From contig NC_135241.1 in NCBI RefSeq assembly GCF_947623445.1, positions 5,086,501-5,150,500 on the forward strand: 64,000 nt of DNA, read 5' to 3'. Below the pieces are notes generated by a model that did no database searches, was not told the origin of the DNA, and worked only from the letters and a program-made list of their open reading frames with translations. The translations under genes and the position numbers were made by a program. Source of the stretch: Clavelina lepadiformis (taxonomy: Eukaryota; Chordata; Ascidiacea; Aplousobranchia; Clavelinidae). This document shows, piece after piece, positions 13,037 through 24,620 of the stretch; the first letter of the stretch is position 1; each line of letters opens with the position of its first letter.

Positions 13037-13849
13037 TTGCTTGTTGCCGTCCTAATAGCTGAGCTCCTTAAAAACGTTATCATGAAATAGTTAAGACATT
13101 TCAAATGTCTTGTTCAACAGCTGCAGCAGTAATGCAATGCACGTGTTCGACGGCGTCTGGAAGGATCCATATCCATATGCGTAACTGCACTGGCAACGCG
13201 GCTTTTCATGCTCTATGACCATTGATTTTCGTATCTTGTACAAATTATTCATGAGGATGTATCGGTTTGACTGAAATAAGACGAATTTGTATTTGGACAA
13301 AAGGAGAAGGTTACTACAAGCGAAAAAAGGGTACGTAAATGCAGTGACGCAAATAAGGTTTTGTTTTGCCTTTACAATAGACTCACGAAAATATTTTGGT
13401 TCAAACAAGTTGACAATTGTCAAACTGACGTGACGAACGGTTTAATTCATGACGACTAACGCACCCACCACATAGTATTAGAATGTGAAATAACAATCGA
13501 CAACAACATCTCCTGCACGTGCCAATGAAAACCTTTAATCATAAAACAAAACTAGTTTCTAAAATTCGAAAAAATACGAAAATTAGATTCGAATCTTTTG
13601 AGATTCGGTTCTTTAGGATTCGTTATTTTAGAATGCGCATTTCTAATTACCACCCACACAGGAAATAGCAAATTGAAGATGCGTGAGCGGCGCTTACTCT
13701 TACTTACTCTTACCCACCACTGTACTTACCACACTTACCACCACTACTCTTACACCCACTTACTTACTCTTACTTACTCTTACCCACCTAATAACTGCAT
13801 AAAAGAAAAGAGTGGTAAATTGATATTTTAAACCAATCATGTTCTCGTT
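13037..13849. other. Intergenic upstream of TRIM-NHL, with simple repeat
   Basis: This region presumably holds the TRIM-NHL promoter on the minus strand, but I see no clear core element. The right half is low-complexity. A 110-codon minus-strand open frame at 13091-13423 has no recognisable feature. Confidence 0.4.
13695..13790. repeat. CTTA/CCACC-type simple repeat
   Basis: A degenerate run of CTTACT, CTTACC and CACC units. It is strongly pyrimidine-rich on the plus strand and resembles a decayed microsatellite. Confidence 0.75.
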
Positions 13850-13916
13850 ACAGTTATCAAATTGTATACTATAGAGTCACTTGCTGTGCAACCAATGATT
13901 GCAACAAACCGGAATA
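13850..13916 (+). pseudogene. Orphan terminal exon of an LU-domain gene
   Basis: The segment reads VTCCATNDCNKPE then stop, nearly identical to the terminal exon of the LU gene at 16605 (NCCATDGCNKPE). About 36 of 42 bases match over the core, and similarity to the 3' UTR of the 19412 gene continues for some 40 bp (GGCGTAAA). The Cys expected seven residues before the CCxxxxCN block has become Tyr, and the acceptor TTACAG is not in the phase (0) used by intact paralogues. No matching upstream exons were found, so this is a relic. Confidence 0.6.
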
Positions 13917-14149
13917 AATATCGGTGATTAAGTTCCAATCTATCGGCGTAAAGCTTGTTGTCGGTTATGTTAATGCTAGTATATGAATTTATCCAACCAA
14001 TGTCAGCGTGGGCTACTTTTAACCAGTTTGCAACCACTATGTGAATATCATATAAACTTTCATTAATATTGACTGTGTTACGTTGTTGCGTGACTACAGC
14101 CTGGGCTGAAGCACGATATAGCCTTCGGAAGGTGTAGCCTAAGTGTTAA

Positions 14150-14275
14150 AAATAAGATTTATCTGATTTCGTTATACTGTTACGTTTGCCTTCAAAAACT
14201 TATTTGGACCAATCAGAGGGCAGCATGATTGGTGTTGTTTTTTTAGCCTGCGGGAATATAGATTCTTTCAAGACT
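14150..14275 (+). repeat. Dispersed repeat, copy B
   Basis: Second copy of the repeat at 1648-1778, in the same orientation. The CCAATCAGAG / GATTGGTGTT segment is itself an imperfect inverted repeat (CCAATCA versus TGATTGG). Confidence 0.55.
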
Positions 14276-15575
14276 TTAATTAAAGCGTTTTTAAGGCAAA
14301 AAAAAACAACAAAATATTTGCGCTACGCACATTCCGAGCGGGGTGGATAGGTACGTGCATTTTAGACCCAGATAGCTTCGAAAAACTAAATACGCTACTA
14401 CTAAGAGTACGAAGGTAAACGAATTTTTGCACGCTTATCCACCATCTGTCAAATATTAGTCGCTAAACTGACTCGCATATAAAATCAGTGTATAACTTAA
14501 CCTTTCTACAGCGACAAGTTTTTTGTTCGGCCTCAGAAATTTTTGCTCTATGAAACAAAAATTTGTTCAGCTTGAAACTTTCTCAAAGGGAACACTGGCC
14601 CCAAACATGCAACTGTTCGATAGGCGAAGGGAAGGCGCTGTACTGGCCTATGCCGATTTCGTCTTTCTCTCGATGGCACCATGCTTCCATCTTCGAAAGG
14701 TTACCAAGCCAGCGCGATGATGTTGAAAATTACCGTTGCTTCCGGGTTTTCAATTGTTCGTATTGTTGTACAATTCAAGTAAATAAAATAAACCATTTAA
14801 TAGTAAAATTATATTTCCTTTGGCTATGCATCATAAGAAAACACACAATTTTATTCGATTCACGTGGACAAACTTATGCCGATAAACATTTCGCACAAAA
14901 AGTGTTCTTTGCAAAACACAGCAAATTTTCCGAAAACCTGTTTGTTATTGCCCGCTGTATCAGTCACAACAGCTTTAACAGTGTCTTTGCGTGGGAAGCG
15001 CAATCTTTAAACAGTAATGATTTTCTCCTGCTTTAGGTCAGCGCATATCGATAAATATCGCATATTTGATACGATCTATACAGTAGGCCAACCAGTACCT
15101 ATAAAACATACAATTTTGATGGTAAACGTACGTAGGCCTACGTGTTAAGAAACATGTTGGGTATCTGTGCCAGTTTTCAAAGCAAAGAATACAAACACGA
15201 ATAACCAGCGATTGTCTGAACGAAGCAGTTTTTAAGTGACACTGTCAATTTTTTGTCATTGTCAAATGACACTTTGTCACCTCAAAGTGTCACTTTGAAA
15301 TTTGACTAGTGTTATACAAAAATGCAATGAGACCGAACCGAAACTGTTCCGCGCATAATCATGGAAAAGTGCATGAAGTGTTTGGAAAAAATGTGCCAAT
15401 CAGTGCAAAGTTCCCAAAGTAGCAAACCACAAAGCAAACCACAACATAACAAAAGAGTAACATCAATAACTAATCACAAGCACAAATGAAATTGCCACAA
15501 TATGTAAACAAATCAATAACAGTACTATATAAAACTATAAATACAACTATACATTACAATTTAAATCACACAGTA
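14276..15575. other. Repeat-rich intergenic stretch, no gene recognised
   Basis: Open frames at 14523-15036 lack domains. A small hairpin lies at 15261-15306: TGACACTTTG pairs with CAAAGTGTCA around a 6-nt loop, extended by GTCAAA / TTTGAC. Confidence 0.45.
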
Positions 15576-16156
15576 CAGTAGAATCCGCTTAATAAATTCG
15601 GCTCCGTCCTAAGCGATTGTGGATTTAATAAGCGGTGGATTTATTATCCGTCACAATAGAAATGAGTGCGCTATACAAAAAGAAGCACACATATTTTAAT
15701 ATAGTGCATTGCAAAATGTGTATCAGTTTTGTCTTGTCTCCACCTTTTCATTGCGCAATGTGACTACACTACTTCGCTGCAATGTATTAAATGAAAATGA
15801 CGCGTTTCAAAAACGTTCATGCTGCAACACAGTTATATGGGACAATACTGCATTGCAACAGCAGTGTAACCCGCTAATACTGTAGTGTTACACTACACGA
15901 GACTGATAACAAAACAAACTGTAATACCAGTTTGAAAACATTGGATTCATTGAGATTGACATACTCTATCGATGAACATATATTAGATTGAGATTACGTT
16001 AAAGTTTTTTCACAAAAATCATTATGAAATGGACTTATAAAGCGATTTTTGGATCTATTAACCGGCTATTTTTCAATGTACAAATTCCGTCCCTAAGCAA
16101 ATTGGATTTAATACACGGATGGATTTAACCGTGGATTTATTAAGCGGATTCTACTG
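15576..16156. mobile_element. Tigger/pogo-like MITE (581 bp)
   Basis: The left end is CAGTAGAATCCGCTTAATAA preceded by TA. The right end, on the complementary strand, is CAGTAGAATCCGCTTAATAA. This gives a terminal inverted repeat of over 20 bp, and the motif (GGATTTAATAAGCGG) recurs in subterminal positions at both ends. CAGTA ends with TA targets are typical of pogo/Tigger elements of the Tc1/mariner group. The right flank is TT rather than TA, so one target copy is mutated. There is no transposase frame, so it is non-autonomous. Confidence 0.75.
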
Positions 16157-16604
16157 TTATTGCGACAATAGTTTTAGCGTCTGGTCCACAGCAGAAGACA
16201 AAGCTTACACATCTATTGCTCAATTCTACTCTGTTGTTTATGAAGGAATGCAAGTAAAAGTGCAAGACAAAACACGTTTTCATAGACGGTACTTTCTCGC
16301 GGAAGTCAGCGAACTTAGATAGCGCCTATTGCACGTTGTTTATCACCATTACAACAGAAACTTGCAATGTAACCCATCGAAACTTCATGCGGCTAAAAAA
16401 TTCTTTAGACTCATTTACGTCAACCCGTGCTAAGAATTGCACAATAAAACGCCTTTTTCTTTCGTTTACATGAGATCTGTTTAAATACAGACGAAACAGT
16501 CAAATTTGCAAACAGACCTTGAATTGCAAGTTTTGTTGGAGTAAACTGAATACTTTACAGTATTACAAGTTTAGAGTTCCGTTTTTCGTCAAAAGAATTG
16601 TAAG

Positions 16605-17573
16605 ATGAAGATATTCGTTGCTGTTTTATTGATGTCTGTGCTGGCCGTATCCACAGCTGGACCAATTCTAAATTTGACAAAAGGCGATTCAAATAGTGAT
16701 CTAACAGGTAAAGGTTAAACACTATAAGTAGGCAACTGTATTTAATAATGTAAGTGTATATAATAGCGTGTACCATATTGAACAATGAGTTGGTTTTAAG
16801 TGGTAGAATTTGAAAAGAATATAGTTAACGGTGCTGTTGCATTTTTAAGTGTAGAACATTACGGTTGGTGGTAGTGTTTCCATTGCTGTGTTATTTCTGG
16901 ATACAGATTTCGAAAACTTGGACGGTACGTCTTCGATATCCTGCTACAACACTGATGCCGAACAAAAAACATCACTTGTAAAATGTCCAGGCTTTGCAAC
17001 TAAGTGTGCCACCGCCAGCTTTGATATAACTATCTTCTCCACTCCACGTAAGAAATGCCTAACATAGTTTAACGCCTTAGGCGTATAAAGTTGCATAAGC
17101 TTAATTTAACGTGAGTATACCACGGTATAAATACTAACGGTGCAGACGGTGGCAATGGTGGGCGGGTTAATTCTGAATAGGCCGATAGTATTAAATAAAA
17201 TTTAACACATTTGCCACAACGGTGCAGATGAAACTTTCACTACAAAGCTTGAACTATTCAGGGGTTCAGTTGAAGGCTTAAAAGCCTGAAGATTTGAATA
17301 AAGTCTGAGATCAAAATTTTGTCAATTTTTTTCGCAGAACACGTGCAAGCTTACTTTTGTAGCAATGATGAGCAATGCAACAACGAAGGAACTGAATTTT
17401 GCAAAACAATGAAGAAAGAGTCGCCATATCCAGTAAATGCTTAAAATATTAACTATCACTTAAGCTTAAGCATAGTAAAGTTTTTAACTCAACTTTAAAC
17501 TATATTTCAATTGCAGGTGGAACATTGCAAAGTCAACTGCTGTGCAACCGATGGTTGCAATAAACCAGAATGA
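16605..17573 (+). CDS. Secreted single LU-domain (Ly6-like) protein, copy 1
   Basis: 131 residues from four exons: 16605-16707, 16907-17047, 17338-17432, 17517-17573, with phases 1, 1 and 0. Exon 1 gives a signal peptide (MKIFVAVLLMSVLAVSTAG). The mature part has ten cysteines in LU order: SCYNTD, KCPGF, KCATA, YFCSN, QCNN, FCKT, HCKV, NCCATDGCN. The protein ends four residues after the CN, with no GPI-type tail, so it should be soluble and extracellular. Family members act as receptor ligands, complement or channel modulators, or immune proteins. No specific role can be read here. It is one of a tandem trio with 19412 and 23116, and its domain exons share phases with the triple-LU gene. Confidence 0.8.
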
Positions 17574-17665
17574 ACCATAGACATTGATTTTCGACTTCAT
17601 CCATCTCCTGCTCACGTACTCTTAACCCGCTTGTTTCATTTTATGTGTTTATCATCGGAATCGTC

Positions 17666-17671
17666 AATAAA
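17666..17671 (+). terminator. Poly(A) signal of LU copy 1
   Basis: AATAAA 93 bp after the stop codon of the LU gene at 16605. Confidence 0.55.
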
Positions 17672-19411
17672 ACGTCATCGATATTAACCGTTTCACTGTC
17701 AAGTACAGTGATTAAGATTATTTTGGCTGCTAAGTTATATCAAAGCAATGATTCACAAATAATTTAAATTCAAAGTAAACAACTACAATAACAGCAACAA
17801 AGTATTCCCAAATCAAAACATTACATCATCAATAATTAATACAAGAACAAACGACAGAGGACTTGTCTTACATTTGTAACGCTCTAGAGTCTACTCCAGA
17901 TAAATAACGACGAGCGACGAAGATCGCGCGTTCCTTGTGCAAGCATTTAATAAATATGAACGTACAAACAGTTTTAGCTCAAACACAATAGCCTCTATAA
18001 TTGTGCCACACTACTACAGGTACCTGGCAGACATATGTACGACATAAATTTTTCCAATGCGCTATAAAATGGCGGAAATGACAATGACAGTGATGGACGA
18101 TGGCGGTGATGGACAATAAAAATAAAACGAAACTAATCATAAACAAAGTTATTCCTGGACGTTATAATTTGTTATGTAACAAAAAAATGACAGAAGTGAA
18201 AATGGTTTTAAAAACAGTTTTGAAAAGAAAACCAAACAAGTTCGCTTGCGTTGAACGCATGGAAAAGTTTTTACTAGAACTTGGGTATACCCTCTTGTAT
18301 ATGCACACAACCCTTGCACTTAAGATTGGGGGTGGGTTTAATTTAGTTCAAAATGGGCTGAAGCTGGTACACCCGTTATAATTGTATTAATTTTATTTCC
18401 TTCTTGCAACATGGATGTGAATGTTGGAACCCTAACAAAGAAACGTGCAACTATACCTCAAAGTATTGCAAATGTCGATTATTCGCAGAATGCAAAGGAT
18501 TGCTGAGAACGGAAAGACAATTGAAGAAATGCTGGTCAAAACGGGACAAAAGGCATTTCTTGCTTCTGCCGATTTGAAAAAAAAACAATTACAGTTTTTG
18601 GACATTAAAAGTGGAAAGTAAAGCTTGAACAAATTGTAGTTTTTGGAATAATATCAGAGAAACGAACACGAAGTAAACTCTGTAGAGCGTTACAACACGT
18701 TCATAGGCAACTTTAAAGAGCATTTGCATTTCAGTGCAGCAACTTCTCCGCAAGTTGCATATCAATAACGGAAACAATTTAAAGGACTACATGCAGTTAA
18801 GTGCGTCGAGGCCTTGTTCGGGCAAGACAACTATAAAGAATAAAAAATTGGATATGCTTATAATAGCATTATGTATTTAATTTCCTGATTGATATGGTCC
18901 AATTTATCGCTTTTTAATGTTTAGTTAATATATTTTGTTTGAAAAACTTTATTTGCTAATTTCGTATTTTGAATTTTCCGGTTTGCTACTTTTGTCATTG
19001 GGATTTCCCAATTCGATTATTACTCTGACTGGTATTTTGTAAAAGTCAATGCGGTGAAGGTACTTTCTGGCGGAAATGTCAACAAGATTGCACAACAGTA
19101 CTTGGATAAAGTGGCGCCTTCCAGGCTGATGTTTAAGTGTTTTCTTCAGTTCGAAATATATCAGCATTGCAACAAAAAGTTAATTTTACTTTGAACATGT
19201 TAGCAAACTGTTTGCCAATACTTGCTGACCGATCGACGTCAAAGCCGAGAGGGGATTTCACAGCAAAATGCTTTTTTGTTGCCTTTTCGTGAGCTCTATT
19301 TAAGCAACAGCTAAACCAGGAATAAGTAAAAGACGTCTGACAAATAGCCTGGGAAGATAATTCATAACTTAACAAGTTTTGCTCAGCTTTAGGTCAACAA
19401 AATATAGAAGA
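17672..19411. other. Intergenic, no supported gene
   Basis: This contains a plus-strand open frame of 93 codons (18100-18381) and one of about 60 codons (18436-18619). Both are Lys-rich and without a recognised domain. They may be fragments of a mobile element or chance frames. Confidence 0.4.
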
Positions 19412-20427
19412 ATGATGAGTTTTATAGCTGTTGTTTTCATGACCATGCTGGCAGTTTCTACAGCCGGACCCGTCAACATTTTGACGAGAACTAGTTCTCA
19501 TGGAGACTTTCCAGGTAGCTTCATAGTATAACTGCATCATATATTGTATAGTTGTATATCGTGTTATTATTGATTTTATTAGGTGTTTGCACTCTGAAAT
19601 CGATACGGCAACTAACATAAACTTTTGGACAACACATAAAACATAGGCCTATTGCTTGTAAACGTAAAACTATTATAGCCTAGTTTGTAAAAACGTTTGT
19701 AGAAGAAAAACTGAAGTTGTTTGCTTCATAAAAAACTTCTGCTTTCGGGAGGCCTTACATTTGTCGTTTAATCAGATTTTGGCAACTTTGGTGGTCCATC
19801 TACTATATCATGCTACAACACTGACCCGCAACAAACAACATCGCTTGTAAATTGCCCAGGCTTTGCAACCAAGTGTGCTACTGCCGGCTTTGATATGAAC
19901 GTACCATTTTCCAAAAGTGAGTATAATACCTATGCTACATGAATTATGAATTATATTAACGTTTTTAATTTTTTAAAGAAAAACGTTTCATAATTATAAT
20001 AGAATATTTATTATAATCAATAGTGAAAGTTAAGCTGCTTACAGTTAAGTTTACGTTTAAGTCGTTTTAATTATGAATAAAATATTGCGCTCTTGAACAA
20101 ATTCAGAGATATTAAATACGTCCAAACTTAATTTACAGGTCATCACGTGCCGGCTTATTTCTGTGCCACCGATGACCAATGCAGCAACGCAGGATCGGAC
20201 TTCTGCCAAGGAATGGCAGATAACATGCCGGTTCCGGTAAATATTTCAATTTAACAGGAAATGTTTGTTTTGAAGATAGTTTTTTAAACTTAGCGTCCTG
20301 TCGGAAGCTGGACGAAAATATAATTTTTTTAAACAATTGCCTTGTTTTAACTGTTTTTTGTTTGTTGTAGATTGAAAATTGTCAAGTCATCTGCTGTGGG
20401 ACCAATAACTGCAACATACCGAAATAA
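19412..20427 (+). CDS. Secreted single LU-domain protein, copy 2
   Basis: 132 residues from exons 19412-19514, 19776-19916, 20139-20236 and 20371-20427. Exon lengths 103, 141 and 57 equal those of copy 1, and the intron phases are the same. There is a signal peptide (MMSFIAVVFMTMLAVSTAG). The LU cysteines are SCYNTD, NCPGF, KCATA, YFCATDDQC, FCQG, NCQV and ICCGTNNCN. The sequence is close to copy 1 (CPGFATKCATA is shared), so this is a recent tandem duplicate. The start could be either of two adjacent Met codons. Confidence 0.8.
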
Positions 20428-23115
20428 ACTCGATTATATAACGTTGATCTTGTTGGCGTAAAACTTTTGTACCCATACCTTGGTAGGCCAACTTGACCCT
20501 GCTTAACTCATTATCACGTACACCCTTGATCATTAGCTTATGTAATCCCTGTTTGTGGTTTTCGTCATGTCATTTGGAATGTACAGTAAACAAAACTTCA
20601 TCGATATTAAATTTTGGAGTGCCAAAGTTTGAAAGGTTAGCAGTTAGAAAGGTTTGAGAGGCCACGAAAACAAAACTTATATCATTAGTTCACCACATTC
20701 GTTACTGTAAATAAAACACATCAACACATCATGATTATTAGAATACTATGGAATATACTATAAAAGAATGAAATACTCAGGCAATAACATTGTATTCATC
20801 AAACACCAAACAATCCTAGAAGGATATGAAAACACTTTATAGTTTCAAAATTGGAAACAGGAAGACAATACAAAAACTATTGAAAAAAGATAACCATCAG
20901 TTTAAATGCGTTGGATTAAATATATTTTTGTTTGGAAATTTTCAGTCTGCTATTTTCGTAATTCGAATCATCCGTTTTGGCATTTTCACTATTATGGGAT
21001 TTGCCAATTTTACTAAATGTGCACAGCTGCTTTATAACAAAGCAAAGCAATTGAAGGCACTTTCTTTCAAACGGGTCAACAATTGATTGCTGGCGATTGA
21101 AGGCCACTTTCGCCGGATCCCCCGATTGCTAGAGAGGTCGTAATATAATTCTCCCCAATATTTGTCACTTGGAAGAGATTTGGAAGTCGAAACATATTGC
21201 AAAATACTTTTTACTTTATTATGGTACAAAGTGTTACCTAAAATAAGTCGGCAAATTAATTGTATTTGAAAGACTAAAGCCAGTACCCCATGGGAAATTT
21301 CTCCGTAGCAGCTCACATTGCTCCTAACATACAGTCGAAGATCATAAAGTCCCAAAATGTGAAACCAGATGAAACGTTTGCCTATTGACAAAAATGAGGC
21401 ATAACAATTGTATTTATTTCATCATACCTACAGTATGTGAGTGATATAGCATAGAGTGAGATTTTTGGTAGGCATTCGATTTGAATCGATAGAAAGACTT
21501 TGCACATACAATAACACTTTCATAACGTATTGATAAGCTTTTAAGTTAGTGCTATATAAAACCGGTTTCCAATAGAACCGAAAGTATTAATCATTCATCC
21601 TTTTTTTCTGCGTTTGACCGAGGTAGTGATATTTTTACACATGGCTATAAGGGTAAAAATGTCATTGTAAGCCGTTGTTATTCGATTGGTACTCGACCAG
21701 AAACAAAATGTCACTGATCTGACGCAGCATTTGAGTTTTGAGGAAAATTTGAGTGTTTCTTTAATTTGCCTGGGTAACAAAGTTAAACAACTGACAAAGC
21801 TTTGCAATTCTTATTACGCGGTTTAAATTATTACGGTCTTGGAATTAAATGAGGGGCTCCAGTTAAAAATATACAGCAGAGTTGTTTATTTTTGCACTTT
21901 CGTGTTTGTCCCATCCAATAATTATTATAATTATTATAATTAATTATATATTGTATATATTATTATATGTTATATTAATTGTAATTTGCATAGATGTTCG
22001 CCAATGCATGAAAATGACTCTGATGTTTTTCTGCAAATTTAGGAGTGTGTAAACCCAATTGAATTTAGTTATTATTTTTGTTTATTAGCCCCAAGTGTGC
22101 GGAACATTTACTTACATGCTCACCGCGTAGTGATGTTCATAACACGTACGTCACGAACAGAAACTCGTTTGGCGGGGAATTTTCGGTTAAGAGCGGTCTT
22201 GCGCAAATTTCTTGTTTGTCAGATCAGACGTTTGCGATTAACGAGTACTGGCCAGTTCCAACCGAAATTTACATCTAATTTCCTCGAACTTTTATTTAGC
22301 TGACATAGATTAAACTAATTTTTGATGCTACAGCATATACAGCAGCATATTTAATAAGTTTTAAAGCGCTAAGAGCATTTATTTTGTTCACTTATTTACT
22401 TAAACCTGCTGATGTGTGTGGGTGTGACAATTATTAATCGTAAAGCCTCACTGAGGTTGCTTACTGTAAAGCAGAGAGCCCGTCTGTGGACTTTGCACAC
22501 TGAAAAAACGACGAAGTTATTATCAAAGATATGTTTGTCAGAGATGCACTTAATGAACAGTTTAGAGCAAAGGCTATAAAGAATAGCAGAGCAAAGTTTC
22601 AGATTTATTAGGTAATCATTTATGAAGATTGCTGCTGGTAATTTCAAAATTCTGGTACTTCTAGTGATTCGCTTGCTTTATGTACTACTGTGTTACGGGG
22701 ACAAATATGCTAATTGTAGACTTTATGTGCATGGAATAATACCCAACACCACAGTAGTGCTTTACTTTATGCTCTGTAATTGTATTTAAATAATTAATTT
22801 AACTTTTACATGCATATAGTTAGAAAAGGAAATAGCCAAGTTGCAAAGATTATTATAATTTAAGTCAATGCAAAATTTTCGAATATATTTACAGTATAGA
22901 TTGTAATTATTTCTTGTTAGTGTCGACACTATAATATCTGCATAAAGATCTATACGATATATAAAATTATACTTAGGTGGAGAGATATTTGGACGTAATT
23001 GTCAGAACTAGCATGCAATTTGCATTTGTTAATTAATTTAAATTTACACTGATTAAAGCTTTGATGTCTGTAGCATCTTTTTCCATAGCAAAGATACTTA
23101 ATAATATAAAGCAAG
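20428..23115. other. Intergenic, no gene recognised
   Basis: AT-rich sequence including a low-complexity TTATAA/ATTATT patch at about 21920-21980. A TATA-like CTATATAAAA at about 21549 is followed by no supported exon. Open frames up to 119 codons show no domain features. Confidence 0.45.
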
Positions 23116-24227
23116 ATGAATTCAATCGAGTTAGTGGTGACCTTTGTTGCTGTTTTTGCAATATTTGGAGATGCAGGAAAAATCCATGCGTTAAAAGAAC
23201 CCCGAATGCTTTCAGGTGAACTTTGGTTCCAAAATGTTCACTCCATAGCTTTATTTTCAAATCTCGACTTTCATTTTCATTTTCTTTGTTTGACTTTATA
23301 AAATTTATATATGTTAGAGCTTACAAAAGAATTTACAAAAGTTCAGGATCTGTCCTGCTATAAATCTGATGGACTCACTGCTCAGCTTGTCAAATGCCCT
23401 GAGTTCAATAACAGATGCGGAAGTGGAGCGTACGACATTACCTTAACGCAGCCTGCAAGTAAAGCTTATTTGGTTTACAATATCTGCGTTAATGTATAAC
23501 GTTTGAAGTTAAAAAATCGCCAAGAATTTACCTGAAGTTCTATTTTCTGATAACGTGTGTATGCTGGTTAGCATGAAATTGCACAAGTTTTTGGCTGCCA
23601 CTAATTTACCGTAAAAATCGTGCGTTCGAAACTAATTTTGACAGTTTCTTGTTAACCTATAAGTTAAATGTTATAACATAGTAACCTAAGCCTAACCTAA
23701 ATCTAAGGTCTAATTTTAATCTAACCCCAATAAAACCTTAATTGCTGAAATTAACTTTTTGCATACCCATTCTCCTAACCTAAGCGCCTATCTTTAACAA
23801 CGGACTGCGTGACCTACTTATGGTAAAATAGTCACTTATTAAGTTTTTTGCTGTTAGCTCATGTCGACTTCTACTTTTGTGCTGATGACAAAATCTGCGC
23901 CAATCCCAAAGCTTACTGCGATGAACTGCAAAAGGTTATGCCAGAAGTTCCAGTAAGTTTGCTAATCGGAAATCACAAAACTGTATATTTTAGTACGTTC
24001 ACGGCACAGGGTTTGCGTTTTTATAAGCTATTCTATTCGTGAATATCTTGTTTTTGTTTCCTTGTTCATACCAAGTTAGGATGTGTTTAAAGATAAGTTA
24101 GTGCTATTGATATTATGCATAAAATAGTTTCTGTGATGACAAACATTTTTTTCAGATAAAAAACTGTAACCTGAAGTGCTGTGAATCAAATGGTTGTAAC
24201 AAGCCAAAGGAAGATGATCTTAACTAG
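23116..24227 (+). CDS. Secreted single LU-domain protein, copy 3
   Basis: 135 residues from exons 23116-23215, 23318-23458, 23858-23952 and 24156-24227, with phases 1, 1 and 0 as in copies 1-2. A signal peptide is encoded by exon 1 (hydrophobic VVTFVAVFAIFG). The LU pattern is SCYKSD, KCPEF, RCGSG, YFCADDKIC, YCDE, NCNL and KCCESNGCNKPK, then an acidic tail (EDDLN). It is more diverged from copies 1-2 than they are from each other. The CNLKCC and CNKPK forms match the third domain of the triple-LU gene, which suggests common descent of all the LU genes here. Confidence 0.8.
23680..23736. repeat. Degenerate CCTAA-type repeat inside an LU intron
   Basis: Several imperfect CCTAA/TCTAA units lie in intron 2 of LU copy 3. 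They resemble interstitial telomere-like or simple repeat sequence. Confidence 0.4.
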
Positions 24228-24381
24228 ACCTATACAGACAACTGGAACAATAAGCCGACTATATCGGGCTATAGGCTATAACCACATATCGTTAGTGTTA
24301 GTTGAACAATCCTTTTAATCATAAATGATTTCATGCTTAGTTATTCCTGGAATGATTGCCACTGTTGTGCAAAAGTACAAG

Positions 24382-24387
24382 AATAAA
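24382..24387 (+). terminator. Poly(A) signal of LU copy 3
   Basis: AATAAA about 155 bp after the stop of the LU gene at 23116. Confidence 0.5.
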
Positions 24388-24541
24388 TATAACTGCAATA
24401 CGTATGTTGTTCTACAAGTCTACTTTCAAAGAATGGAAAACGCAATCTTGAATTGTTTCGTTACATAATGTTGGTTGACAATAAACATGAATAAGTTTCA
24501 ACCTATATGAAAAATCTTATATGATGAAAATAATATACGTA

Positions 24542-24620
24542 CAGTAGAACTTCGGTAAGTCAACCATCCGCGGGACCATAGTGAAGTGGTCGTGTTAGCG
24601 GGGTTGTCGCGATAGTGGAT
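24542..24620 (+). mobile_element. Solo end of a Tigger-like element
   Basis: TA followed by CAGTAGAACTTCGGTAAGTC and a GGGACC / GCGATAGTGGATTTCGCG region is typical of a pogo/Tigger terminus. A matching inverted end was not found nearby, so the element is truncated or its other end is diverged. Confidence 0.45.

Noticed and set aside
16605..17573. LU genes as three-finger toxins
   Set aside because: Three-finger toxins share the LU fold, but the exon plan, multi-copy context and signal peptides fit ordinary Ly6-like proteins; nothing indicates toxicity.
18100..18619. Two Lys-rich open frames between LU copies 1 and 2
   Set aside because: No domain, no splice partners and AT-rich composition that favours Lys codons; could be transposon debris.
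23680..23736. Telomere or chromosome-end repeat
   Set aside because: Only a few degenerate CCTAA units within an intron; not a telomeric array.
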